Assembly (NCBI RefSeq): GCF_002117485.1
Contig: NZ_CP021032.1
Coordinates: 62,001-126,000 of the forward strand
DNA length: 64,000 bases
Direction of reading: 5' to 3'
DNA from: Rhizobium sp. NXC14
Lineage (GTDB): Bacteria > Pseudomonadota > Alphaproteobacteria > Rhizobiales > Rhizobiaceae
In this document: in pieces, positions 1 through 8,245 of the stretch
How positions within the stretch are numbered: the stretch's first letter is position 1
Layout: every line of letters starts with the position of its first letter
Notes under the pieces: model-generated
The model's input: the letters and a program-made list of their open reading frames with translations, nothing else
Told to the model about the DNA's origin: nothing
Databases searched by the model: none
Position numbers and translations under genes: made by a program

Positions 1-391
1 TGGATTAACACCGCCCTGCTCGCCGCGCTGCTGGCGAAAGACGACCTGCCGACGCTCGATTCGAGGCGCCGGACACTCTCCCCTTTTGCTCGAGCCGATC
101 GAGCTTGCCGATCCGGGGTCTCGTCGGCATCTCTATCGCCGTCTTGCACCGCGCCACTGATCCTCGCCCTCTTGCTCAGCGCAGAATTGGGCTGCCGTGA
201 TGGTTGTCACCGGCTTCGGTCGCCGTTCAGGACCATTCCCGTTCTCTTGTGTCGCCTTTCTAAGGGACCGGCCGCCGTCAGCGTCAACCCGCAAGGGGTT
301 CCCCTGCGCTGGCGCTCCGGTGACGCCTGCGGCTCGGTCCCTTCTTCGGGCGCCATCGGGAATGGTCCCGAGCAACCGAAGGAGACATACA
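1..391 (+). other. left edge, no assignable gene
   Basis: Frame 1 is open from the edge and starts with a plausible helical stretch (WINTALLAALLAKDDLPTLD), but downstream it turns into arginine/serine-rich shadow sequence, while frame 2 (ending near base 170) briefly looks more protein-like. This could be the 3' end of a gene with a frameshift; I do not recognise it. Bases 296-345 resemble the leader repeat described elsewhere. Confidence 0.3.
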
Positions 392-715
392 ATGGCAACC
401 ACCATCGCAGCCCTGACGCAGAAGACCGACGGCAGCCTTGAAGGCATCTTTGCCACCATCCGGGTCAACGCCCCGATCGCCATCGTTCCCAACGCCAGCA
501 AGGCGAGCGACGACGCACCCGACTACCGCATCATCCACCGCAAGACCGGCTTCGAAATAGGGGCGGCGTGGAACCGCATTGCCCGCCAGACCGGCGAGGA
601 ATATCTCTCCGTCAAGCTGGAGGCCCCTGACATCGGCGTGATCTTCGGCAACGTCGCCCAGGCTCCTGGCGGTGATCCCGGCAAGAAAGTCATCCTCTGG
701 AACAGCCCGAACTGA
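392..715 (+). CDS. DUF736 family protein
   Basis: A 107-residue protein of the DUF736 family, small proteins common on rhizobial and other alphaproteobacterial plasmids; their biochemical role is not established. The start is supported by a GGAG ribosome site 8 bases upstream of ATG. The length is normal for the family. Family hallmarks visible are the N-terminal TDGSLEGIFATI stretch, the central GFEIGAAWNR and the C-terminal EYLSVKLEAP segment. It is followed by two hairpins that look like terminators, so it is probably a single-gene unit. The upstream 200 bases contain a weak third copy of a leader sequence found before the next plasmid genes. The family call is recognition by eye; no function can be deduced. 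Confidence 0.85.
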   Translation: MATTIAALTQKTDGSLEGIFATIRVNAPIAIVPNASKASDDAPDYRIIHRKTGFEIGAAWNRIARQTGEEYLSVKLEAPDIGVIFGNVAQAPGGDPGKKVILWNSPN

Positions 716-727
716 AGAGCGACTCGA

Positions 728-751
728 GCGGCCCCGAGCAATCGGGGCCGC
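728..751 (+). terminator. hairpin after DUF736 gene
   Basis: A perfect 10-base stem (GCGGCCCCGA with TCGGGGCCGC) around a 4-base loop, starting 12 bases after the stop of the DUF736 gene. It is followed by CTTCGCCGTTTC, a weak U-tract. Likely an intrinsic terminator. Confidence 0.6.
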
Positions 752-787
752 CTTCGCCGTTTCGCGATTTGTTACGCGCGGTATCGG

Positions 788-820
788 GAGTGAACGCGGG
801 CATCGAGCCCGCATTCACTC
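788..820. repeat. inverted repeat / second hairpin
   Basis: Arms GAGTGAACGCGGGC and GCCCGCATTCACTC (one mismatched pair) flank a 5-base loop. No T-run follows on either strand, so it could be a terminator back-up or a protein-binding palindrome. Confidence 0.5.
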
Positions 821-907
821 CTCCTGTCGTGCCACACGAGACCAAGGACTGCCTGCTCAGATATCCGAGTCTGCCGTGAGGCTCGTGCCGCCTCAAGGAC
901 TTCGCGG

Positions 908-1003
908 CCCCTCCAATTTTCAGCCGGCGCCCTGAAAGGCACCGTCAGAAAATCGGTTCCTCCGCTCGCCGGCTCCGCCGGTCGCTGACGCGATCCTTGA
1001 CCC
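908..1003 (+). repeat. leader repeat, copy A
   Basis: About 95 bases upstream of the small gene at 1061 that match 1961-2046 in ordered blocks: CC-CCAATTTT, then AAAATCGGTTCC followed by a C-rich CCGCT, a GC-rich segment with short inverted repeats, and CCTTGACCC. The downstream genes share no similarity, so the element is conserved on its own account, perhaps as a leader RNA or a common promoter. Confidence 0.6.
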
Positions 1004-1060
1004 GGCCCGACCCCCACGACCCGGGGCGTCATCTTTCACATCATTCAGGAGATGACGACG

Positions 1061-1228
1061 ATGACGGTTGCACTCGAAATTCAGGTTGAAGAACTGCGCG
1101 CCGAGCTCAGGAACGCCGATCCCGCCGAGCGCCGCCAGATCGAAGCGGAGCTGGAGATCGCTCAGGCCGAACTGACTGTAGCGATCGCCGAACAGGAGGG
1201 CACCATCGATGCTGCGCCACCCTTCTGA
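1061..1228 (+). CDS. small helical protein, unknown
   Basis: A 55-residue acidic protein, almost entirely predicted helix with a heptad-like run of glutamate, leucine and alanine (EELRAELRNADPAERRQIEA and onward), so probably a small coiled coil. AGGAG lies 9 bases before this ATG; an in-frame ATG at 1052 sits directly on the ribosome site and is less likely. Its stop codon lies in the loop of a hairpin. No family recognised. Similar short helical proteins are common among rhizobial plasmid accessory genes, but that is context and gives no function. Confidence 0.6.
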   Translation: MTVALEIQVEELRAELRNADPAERRQIEAELEIAQAELTVAIAEQEGTIDAAPPF

Positions 1229-1235
1229 GGGTGGC
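1216..1235 (+). terminator. hairpin enclosing the stop codon
   Basis: GCCACCC and GGGTGGC pair around the loop TTCTGA, which contains the TGA stop of the gene at 1061-1228. CTTTGCCTTCCC follows, a poor U-tract. The terminator appears to be encoded within the end of the gene. Confidence 0.45.
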
Positions 1236-1309
1236 CTTTGCCTTCCCGCCTGGGCCGGCACGCCGGATCGACCGGCGCGTCGCCCCGAAGCTGTGCTTCA
1301 CATCAAAGA

Positions 1310-1609
1310 TTACCGGTTATGAAGGCTTCCCGGACAGCTCCAGACCATGGGTTCACGTCGGATTCTTGTGTTCGGTCTATAGCCGCGCGCCCGTTTCGTC
1401 CGAAGAAGATCAAGGAACATGCTTACTGCATCCTCTTCCTTGTCGAAGTGATGCACCATGGCCTGGCCGGTCGTTCCGATGCGTCCCCATCGCCGCGTCA
1501 AGCAGGGCGTGCCGAACAGCGTTGGTTCGATCGCAAGCACGTAGAAGCGCGCCATATTTTTCGTCGCGTCCGTGCGTTCGATATAGAGCTGATAGGGCTG
1601 AGCGAGCAT
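1310..1609 (-). CDS. WGR domain protein
   Basis: A 99-residue single-domain WGR protein; the name motif is present (LTRRWGRIGTTGQ) within YVLAIEPTLFGTPCLTRRWG, followed by a KKEE-type helix region (FDKEEDAVSMFLDLLRTKRARGYRP) that closes the domain. WGR domains occur in PARPs and in bacterial regulators and are thought to bind nucleic acid; stand-alone versions are frequent on rhizobial plasmids. The start MLAQPYQLYIERTD was chosen because it gives the usual length. A longer form from 1681 is possible, and no clear ribosome site decides between them. It is the only leftward gene among rightward neighbours here. The domain call is strong, the cellular role unknown. Confidence 0.8.
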   Translation of the reverse strand: MLAQPYQLYIERTDATKNMARFYVLAIEPTLFGTPCLTRRWGRIGTTGQAMVHHFDKEEDAVSMFLDLLRTKRARGYRPNTRIRREPMVWSCPGSLHNR

Positions 1610-2099
1610 GACGGAAGAATCGCTTATTCCAGCTTTTGCGTCCAACGACACTTGTGAATCGGTCGACCCGCACCGATTCATTTTCGTGATGATGGCCGAA
1701 ACCGACGATAGTGGGCGAGCCGGCCAATGGTCGCCGGGGGCTATTCGCTTCGATCACGCAAGCCCACAAGCGACCTCCGCCTCCGGTCGCCGGTCTCGTT
1801 GGATGATGTGAGCGAATGATCGCCGAGGGGTTCTATCCTCGATGCGTCTCCCGCCGGCTCACGCCGGAAGCGGTCGCGGCCCCTTCGGGTCCGCGGGTCT
1901 TCTTCTCTCTGACGTCCTATTTTACTCCAGCAAATCCGGCGTCAAGGACGGCGCGGTCGCCCCCAATTTTTCCGCCGCTGCGTTTCACTGCGCTCTGGAA
2001 AAATCGGTTCCCCCGCTTGCAAGCCGCGTTCCGCGGTCCTTGACCCCTCTTTGCAACAGAGGCGCCGATCTCCGTCATCAAGATGAAGGAGATCACATT
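1610..2099. other. non-coding stretch with leader repeat B
   Basis: No convincing gene on either strand. It contains the divergent upstream region of the WGR gene and, at 1961-2046, the second copy of the leader repeat, ending 54 bases before the next gene. Confidence 0.5.
1961..2046 (+). repeat. leader repeat, copy B
   Basis: Matches 908-1003: CCCCAATTTT, then AAAATCGGTTCC at 2000-2011 followed by CCCGCTTGC, a GC-rich part with short self-complementary arms (CCGCG and CGCGG), then GGTCCTTGACCC. It lies directly upstream of the gene at 2100. Confidence 0.6.
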
Positions 2100-2582
2100 A
2101 TGACAACCAATCAGAACCTCATGCTCTACACCAAGCTTGCCGGTTTCCGACTCGTCGTCCTGGCAAACCGCTTCGGCTGCGACAGCAGCTTCTCGCGCGA
2201 GCTTCACGATCGCCTGGTCGATGGACTCGAGGCGGCAATTGATCGGATCCACGTCATCATGGAGTTGCAACGGAGGGTTCTCATCGGGGACGATGAATTC
2301 GCCGAATATCAGCTGGAGGGTGAGAACGAGATTTTCGGGCGCTTCACCATCAGTCTGCTGGACGATCTCGAATTTGATTGCGACACGCATGAATTCCGCG
2401 TCAACGGCGGCGATTGGATGAACGCTTGGGCTGCCGACGCCACTGGCGTCGATATCAACTATCCCAAGCTCGTCGCGCTTATCGAGGACGAACTCGGTTC
2501 GCTGGCGCCAATCATCGAGGATATCACGTTAGCAACCGGCATACCCGTCTATGTGGCGCGTGCCGTTCAATGGGCCGGGTAG
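2100..2582 (+). CDS. hypothetical plasmid protein
   Basis: A 160-residue acidic soluble protein with no signal peptide or membrane segment. AAGGAG 8 bases upstream of the ATG fixes the start; the longer frame from 1842 runs through the leader repeat and is not used. Visible features are an N-terminal helical half (residues about 1-60) and a beta-rich middle (DEFAEYQLEGENEIFGRFTI). I do not recognise a family. It sits behind leader repeat B, as the unrelated gene at 1061 sits behind copy A, suggesting shared control. Confidence 0.6.
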   Translation: MTTNQNLMLYTKLAGFRLVVLANRFGCDSSFSRELHDRLVDGLEAAIDRIHVIMELQRRVLIGDDEFAEYQLEGENEIFGRFTISLLDDLEFDCDTHEFRVNGGDWMNAWAADATGVDINYPKLVALIEDELGSLAPIIEDITLATGIPVYVARAVQWAG

Positions 2583-2911
2583 CAGCGCCCAAATTCCGAG
2601 GAGTCGCAAACAAGGCAGCCCCTCAGTCGGCGGTCGTCTCTAAAGCGGAATTGATCGTTTTGTATCCACCCTATCCAGCGAAGAACAGGATGTGAATGGA
2701 ATTGAAGTCTTGGCCGCAGATCAGGAGCGGTGGCTTACCGCCCCATCCCGGCCAATCGCTATATTCATGTAAAGCTTCCGATCAGAGTTAGAAAGTAAGC
2801 ATAGCTCGCCATGGCCGCCATGCGCCATTGCCAGCCATCCCCAGCCGTTGCACCACCGCTATACTAACTATAATAAAATAGTTAAATAGGCTATTTTGCA
2901 TCAATCTGAAA
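2583..2911. other. gap before truncated traA
   Basis: No gene seen. Bases 2860-2900 are strikingly AT-rich (runs such as ACTATAATAAAATAGTTAAATAGG) compared with the GC-rich surroundings. The junction with traA homology falls near 2960, so this stretch probably contains the recombination or deletion point that removed the relaxase domain. Confidence 0.4.
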
Positions 2912-5900
2912 ATGTCGCAGCCGCAATTCCGGTCGATAGGCGCGTTTCGGAAAAGCGGCATCGGCCTGTTGAAGGCGTGGAAGATCGCCTGGGCGGAGAC
3001 GGCCAACCGGCACCTGGCGCTTGCCGGTCATGAGATCCGGCTCGACGGCCGCTCCTATGCCGAACAGGGCCTCGACGGTATCGCGCAAAAACATCTCGGG
3101 CCGGAGAAGGCAGCCCTCGCGCGCAAGGGCAGGGAGCTTTACTTCGCGCCGGCCGATCTCGCCCGCCGGCAAGAGATGGCCGACCGGCTGCTGGCGGAGC
3201 CGGAGCTTTTGCTGAAGCAGCTCGGCAATGAGCGCTCGACCTTCGACGAGAAGGATATCGCCAAAGCGCTGCACCGCTATGTCGACGATCCAGCAGACTT
3301 CACCAATATCCGCGCCCGGCTGATGGCGTCGGATGAACTGGTGATGTTGAAGCCGCAGCAGCTTGACGCTGAGACCGGCAAGGCGTCGGAACCGGCAGTC
3401 TTCACCACACGGGCGATGCTGCGCATCGAATACGACATGGCGCGTTCGGCGCGGGTTCTGTCGGAGCAAGCAGGCTATGGGGTATCGGCTCGGCAGGTCG
3501 ATACGGCGATCGAGCGCGTCGAGAGCGGCGATCCACAAAAGCCGTTCAAGCTCGACGCGGAACAGGTCGATGCGATCCGTCATGTCACCGGCGACAGCGG
3601 TATTGCGGCTGTTGTCGGCCTTGCCGGCGCCGGCAAATCGACGCTGCTGGCGGCAGCCCGCCTTGCCTGGGAAAGCCAGGGGCGCCGGGTGATCGGTGCC
3701 GCCCTTGCAGGCAAGGCGGCGGAAGGCTTGGAAGACAGTTCCGGCATCAAGTCGCGCACCCTCGCCGCCTGGGAGATGGCCTGGGCGAATGGCCGCGACA
3801 CACTCCATCGCGGTGATGTGCTCGTCATCGATGAAGCCGGCATGGTGTCATCCCAGCAGATGGCCCGTGTGCTTGACATCGTCGAGGCGGCGGGCGCGAA
3901 AGTCGTTCTCGTCGGCGACGCCATGCAGCTACAGCCGATCCAGGCGGGTGCAGCCTTTCGGGCGATCAGCGAACGCATCGGTTTTGCCGAGCTTGCCGGC
4001 GTGCGCCGCCAGCGTGAAGAATGGGCGCGTGAGGCCTCGCGGCTCTTTGCCCGCGGCGAGATCGAGAAAGGGCTCGACGTTTATGCCCGGCATGGTCACC
4101 TTGCCGAGGCGCGCACGCGCGCGGAAACGATCGAGCGGATTGTTGCCGACTGGAGCCAGGCGCGTAGAGAGGCAATCGGTCGATCCGTTTCCGAGGGCAG
4201 GGATGGTCGGCTGCGCGGGGACGAACTGCTCGTGCTTGCCCACACCAATGACGATGTCGGCAAGCTGAACGAGGCGCTGCGTCAGGTGATGGCAGGCGAT
4301 GGTGCGCTTTCCGACAGCCGCACCTTCCAGACGGCACGCGGGGCGCGGGAGTTCGCCGCAGGCGATCGCATCATCTTTTTGGAGAACGCCCGCTTTCTCG
4401 AGCCGCGGGCCAGCAGTTATGGTCCGCAATACGTCAAGAACGGCATGCTCGGCACGGTCATCTCCACCGGCGACAAACGCGGCGAAGCGCTGATGTCGGT
4501 TCGTCTCGACAACGGCCATAAAGTCGTCTTCAGCGAAGACAGCTATCGCAATGTCGATCACGGCTATGCCGCAACGATCCACAAAGCCCAGGGTACCACC
4601 GTCGAGCGCACCTTGGTGCTTGCCACCGGCATGATGGACCAACACCTGACCTATGTAGCGATGACGAGGCATCGCGATCGCGTCGATCTTTATGCGGCAA
4701 GGGAGGATTTTGAGCCAAGACCGGAATGGGGACGCAAACCGCGTGTCGATCATGCCGCCGGCGTGACCGGCGAGCTTGTCGAAACCGGAGAGGCCAAATT
4801 CCGGCCTGATGATGAGGATGCCGACGACAGCCCCTATGCCGATGTCAGGACCGATGATGGAACCGTCCATCGGCTGTGGGGCGTGAGCCTGCCAAAGGCG
4901 CTCGAGGAAGCCGGCGTCTCTGAGGGCGACACCGTCACGCTGCGCAAGGACGGCGTGGAGCGGGTCAAGGTCCAGATTGCCGTTGTCGATGAAGAGACAG
5001 GTCAGAAGCGTTATGAGGAGCGGGAGGTCGACCGCAACGTCTGGACGGCCAGGCAGATCGAAACCGCCGAAGCGCGCCAGGACCGCATCGAGCGGGAAAG
5101 TCATCGGCCGGATCTGTTCAAGCCGCTCGTCGAGCGGCTGTCGCGCTCCGGCGCCAAGACGACGACGCTCGATTTTGAGAGCGAGGCCGGTTATCGGGCT
5201 CATGCGCAAGACTTCGCCCGCCGCCGCGGGTTCGATCATCTCTCGCTGGCCGCGGCCGAGATCGAGGGGGACATCTCGCGTCGCTTTGCGTGGATTGCCG
5301 CAAAGCGTGAGCAGGTGGAAAAGCTCTGGGAGCGGGCAGGCATGGCGCTCGGCTTTGCGATCGAGCGGGAACGGCGCGTCTCCTATAGCGAGATGCGAAC
5401 TGAATCCCACCCAACTGAACCCCAGCCCCCCTCGGGCGCGAACGCCGGCAAAGCCGATTATCTGATCCCGCCGACCACCGAATTCGCCAGGAGCCTCAAT
5501 GAGGATGCGCGGCTGGCGCAGTTGTCATCCCCGGCGTGGAAGGATCGGGAAACGCTGCTGCGACCGGTACTGGAAAAGATCTATCGCGATCCGGATGGCG
5601 CACTTGTCGCCCTGAATGCGCGTGCTTCAGAGGCCGGCGCCGAACCCCGCAGGCTCGCCGACGATCTTGCCGCGAGCCCCGATCGGCTTGGCCGCCTGCG
5701 CGGCTCCGAGCTCATCGTCGACGGACGCGCAGAGCGCCAGGAGCGGAATGTCGCCTTGGCGGCTGTGACGGAATTGCTTCCCATGGTTCGCGCCCATGCG
5801 AGCGAGTTCCGCAGGAACGCCGAACGGTTCGAGATCCGTGAGCAGGCGCGTCGCGCGCATATGTCATTGTCGATCCCGGCGCTCTCCGAAGGCGCCATGG

Positions 5901-7057
5901 CGCGTCTCATGGAGATCGAGACGGTGCGCAACAGGGGCGGGGATGATGCTTATAAGACCGCCTTTGCGCTTGCCGCGAAGGACCGCACGGTCGTGCAGGA
6001 GATCAAGGCGGTCAGCGAGGCGCTGTCTGCCCGCTTCGGCTGGAGCGCCTTCACCGCAAAGGCGGATGCGATTGCTGAACGCAACATGGCCGAGCGCATG
6101 CCGGAAGATCTGGCGGCCGGCGAGCGCGATAAGCTGACCCACCTGTTTGAAGCCGTCAAACGTTTTGCCGAGGCGCAGCATCTGGCCGAACGGCATGACC
6201 GCTCGAGGGTCGTCGCGGCGGCCAGTGCCGTTGCGGACCAGGAGCAAGGCAAGGGGTCAGGCATGAAGCCGGGCAAGGAGAATGTCACCGTGCTGCCCAT
6301 GCTTGCCGCTGTCACCGCGTTCAAGATACCGATCGACGACGAGGCGCGGTCGCGGGTTCTCTCCGCTCCTTTCTACCGTCAGCAGCGAGCGGCACTGGCG
6401 AACGTGGCAAGGACGATCTGGCGCGATCCGGCAGGCGCTGTCGGCAAGATCGAGGAACTGCTTGCAAAAGGCTTTGCTGCCGATCGCATCGCTGCTGCGG
6501 TGACCAATGATCCGGCTGCTTATGGCGCCTTGCGCGGCTCCGGCCGTCTGATGGACAAGATGCTGGCTTCCGGCCGGGAGCGTAAAGATGCGGTGCAGGC
6601 CGTGCCCGAGGCGGCCACCCGGCTGCGCTCTCTCGGGAGCGCCTATGCCAATATCTTCGATGCGGAGCGCCAGGGCATCATCGACGAGCGCCGGCGCATG
6701 GCGGTTGCTATTCCCGGCCTGTCGAAGGCGGCGGAAGAGGCGCTGATGCGTCTCACCGCTGAGGCGAGGAACAAAAGCCATCGGCAAAACGCATCGCCTG
6801 CCTCTCTCGATCCGGGCGCCCGGCGGGAGTTCGACGACATCAGCAAGGCGCTCGACCAGCGCTTCGGTCGCAATGCCATCATCCGCGGTGACAAGGATCT
6901 CATCAACCACGTGCCAGAGGCGCAGCGCCCGGCCTTCGTCGAGATGCAGGAGAGATTGAAGGTCCTGCAGCAGACCGTCCGCGCGGAAAGCAGTCAGCAG
7001 ATCCTCGCCGAAAGGCGTCACCGGGCGGTCAACCGCGGCCGGGGAATCGATCTCTAA
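2912..7057 (+). CDS. traA: TraA-like protein lacking the relaxase domain
   Basis: A 1381-residue protein matching rhizobial TraA conjugation proteins from the tail of the MobA/MobL domain onward (AWKIAWAETANRHLALAG at residues 22-39). The N-terminal HUH relaxase domain with its catalytic tyrosine and histidine triad is missing. The helicase part is complete by eye: Walker A GLAGAGKST with K242, Walker B VLVIDEAGM, motif III GDAMQLQPIQ, motif V YAATIHKAQGTT and motif VI YVAMTRHRDR. Residues about 865-1040 and 1147-1320 are two similar repeats (RPVLEKIYRDPDGAL against ANVARTIWRDPAGAV) resembling BID domains, which in TraA of this family act as type IV secretion signals. The first 20 residues (MSQPQFRSIGAFRKSGIGLL) are not TraA-like, and no good ribosome site precedes them. 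It cannot nick oriT. It may be a pseudogene fragment or a helicase/secretion-signal protein. Confidence 0.8.
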   Translation: MSQPQFRSIGAFRKSGIGLLKAWKIAWAETANRHLALAGHEIRLDGRSYAEQGLDGIAQKHLGPEKAALARKGRELYFAPADLARRQEMADRLLAEPELLLKQLGNERSTFDEKDIAKALHRYVDDPADFTNIRARLMASDELVMLKPQQLDAETGKASEPAVFTTRAMLRIEYDMARSARVLSEQAGYGVSARQVDTAIERVESGDPQKPFKLDAEQVDAIRHVTGDSGIAAVVGLAGAGKSTLLAAARLAWESQGRRVIGAALAGKAAEGLEDSSGIKSRTLAAWEMAWANGRDTLHRGDVLVIDEAGMVSSQQMARVLDIVEAAGAKVVLVGDAMQLQPIQAGAAFRAISERIGFAELAGVRRQREEWAREASRLFARGEIEKGLDVYARHGHLAEARTRAETIERIVADWSQARREAIGRSVSEGRDGRLRGDELLVLAHTNDDVGKLNEALRQVMAGDGALSDSRTFQTARGAREFAAGDRIIFLENARFLEPRASSYGPQYVKNGMLGTVISTGDKRGEALMSVRLDNGHKVVFSEDSYRNVDHGYAATIHKAQGTTVERTLVLATGMMDQHLTYVAMTRHRDRVDLYAAREDFEPRPEWGRKPRVDHAAGVTGELVETGEAKFRPDDEDADDSPYADVRTDDGTVHRLWGVSLPKALEEAGVSEGDTVTLRKDGVERVKVQIAVVDEETGQKRYEEREVDRNVWTARQIETAEARQDRIERESHRPDLFKPLVERLSRSGAKTTTLDFESEAGYRAHAQDFARRRGFDHLSLAAAEIEGDISRRFAWIAAKREQVEKLWERAGMALGFAIERERRVSYSEMRTESHPTEPQPPSGANAGKADYLIPPTTEFARSLNEDARLAQLSSPAWKDRETLLRPVLEKIYRDPDGALVALNARASEAGAEPRRLADDLAASPDRLGRLRGSELIVDGRAERQERNVALAAVTELLPMVRAHASEFRRNAERFEIREQARRAHMSLSIPALSEGAMARLMEIETVRNRGGDDAYKTAFALAAKDRTVVQEIKAVSEALSARFGWSAFTAKADAIAERNMAERMPEDLAAGERDKLTHLFEAVKRFAEAQHLAERHDRSRVVAAASAVADQEQGKGSGMKPGKENVTVLPMLAAVTAFKIPIDDEARSRVLSAPFYRQQRAALANVARTIWRDPAGAVGKIEELLAKGFAADRIAAAVTNDPAAYGALRGSGRLMDKMLASGRERKDAVQAVPEAATRLRSLGSAYANIFDAERQGIIDERRRMAVAIPGLSKAAEEALMRLTAEARNKSHRQNASPASLDPGARREFDDISKALDQRFGRNAIIRGDKDLINHVPEAQRPAFVEMQERLKVLQQTVRAESSQQILAERRHRAVNRGRGIDL

Positions 7058-7439
7058 AGGTCGCTGAACAACCGCATTGCTTGGCGTTCATGCGCCGCTG
7101 TCGGCTACTCGCTTTCACGCTGGGGATGTGGTGGTCTCCTCTGTGCTCAGATGTTTGAAAACGTTCACCCAGAAGCGGAAGTCACCGGAGCGGCGGTCAG
7201 AGCGCGCGCCCAATTGTCAAAGCTGATTAGGAATGCGACTCTGCCAACCGATTAGAAACGCGACACTGGCTGCTCGGATCGGCCCCCGATCCGACGGGCT
7301 GGGCCGGGTTGAAAGGGCGGAGCGGGGGCGGGTGATGATGCTCCTCTTCGGCTTTAGCTTTCTCAGTAGCAATTGTTTCGTCGCCGGCTGATACTCGTGC
7401 GCACCTGCATAGGGGCGGGGTAGGGATCAAAGTCGCACG
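7058..7439. other. gap holding an insertion-element end
   Basis: No gene. The right half contains the left terminal repeats of the element described at 7215-9746, then a GC-rich stretch leading to the gene at 7440. Confidence 0.5.
7215..7266 (+). repeat. left terminal inverted repeat
   Basis: Two imperfect direct motifs, TTAGGAATGCGAC (7227-7239) and TTAGAAACGCGACA (7252-7265), 25 bases apart, preceded by TGTCAAAGCTGA. They pair in inverted orientation with 9697-9746. Confidence 0.6.
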
Positions 7440-8177
7440 ATGCTTCCGGAAATCAAACTGCAGGGTGACGTCAATGTCGCCGCGCTGTCACCACTTGTTC
7501 GCGGCATGCTTCTGTCCGTTGCCTATGCTGACGGTGAGGGTGGCATAGGATTGACGGCGACCGGCGCCATGAGCCGCAAGTTCGTGCATTGGGCCGCTGT
7601 GCACTTCCTTTGGCCAGGGTTCACAGCCGAAGATCTCTACAGCATGAACAAGGTGCTCAATGAAAGCGACATGCCGCCGCTTTGGGTCGTGCGCGACATG
7701 ACCCGCCATCTGAAGCTTCTACGCCGGAGAAAGGATGTGCTGCTGCCAACCAGACGCGGCCGCGAGTTTCTGGTGAACCCTAACGCCTTCTTCGATTTGG
7801 TCGCCACGGATTATCTCTATTCCTACATCCACGCCACCGAGCGGGAAGAGGAGGTGCAAGCGCGGTTGCGCTGGTGGCGCATGTTCCTCAATCTTCTCAA
7901 TATCAAGGCCAGAGAAGGTTGCACGCCAATGGAGGTTGTGAAAATCCTCTATCCAGATCTGGCGCCTCTTTCGGAAGCTGAAATGACCCTGGAAGCCTGG
8001 AAGCTGAAATCCGATCTAAAATACGGCGTCTTACGGCGCTTGTGCTGGCTCGGCTTGCTCTATGAAGTAAGAGAGGGGCTCACACTCTTCCAGGACGGAT
8101 CCTTCCACAAGACACCGCTTTGGTCCGCATGCCTGCAGCTGGAATCGGATACGCAAAGCGACATCGGCGTGCACTGA
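7440..8177 (+). CDS. unknown protein inside the element
   Basis: A 245-residue soluble protein. The middle (GLTATGAMSRKFV at about residue 37, then PLWVVRDMTRHLKLLRRRKDVLLPTRRGREFL at about 80-111) resembles the C-terminal part of pRiA4b ORF-3-type plasmid proteins, where a similar helix-turn-helix-like segment ends in an LTxxG motif. This likeness is only by eye. No transposase motif, signal peptide or membrane segment is seen. The gene converges on the transposase at 8246-9604 and lies between the element's terminal repeats, so it is either a passenger gene or host DNA trapped between repeats. No clear ribosome site precedes the ATG (GTAGGGATCAAAGTCGCACG). Confidence 0.5.
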   Translation: MLPEIKLQGDVNVAALSPLVRGMLLSVAYADGEGGIGLTATGAMSRKFVHWAAVHFLWPGFTAEDLYSMNKVLNESDMPPLWVVRDMTRHLKLLRRRKDVLLPTRRGREFLVNPNAFFDLVATDYLYSYIHATEREEEVQARLRWWRMFLNLLNIKAREGCTPMEVVKILYPDLAPLSEAEMTLEAWKLKSDLKYGVLRRLCWLGLLYEVREGLTLFQDGSFHKTPLWSACLQLESDTQSDIGVH

Positions 8178-8245
8178 CGATCTTTATTCCGCCGCTGGTT
8201 GCCTCAATAACGCTTTCTCTCGCCGTGCAATCACCGCCGGATCGT

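Noticed and set aside
2860-2905. AT-rich stretch before traA as an origin or oriT
   Set aside because: No iterons, no nic-like sequence and no repABC or other mobilisation genes next to it; more likely a recombination junction.
3929-5410. 493-codon minus-strand frame opposite traA
   Set aside because: It is the antisense shadow of the TraA helicase region in GC-rich DNA; no family motifs, and the sense strand has clear ones.
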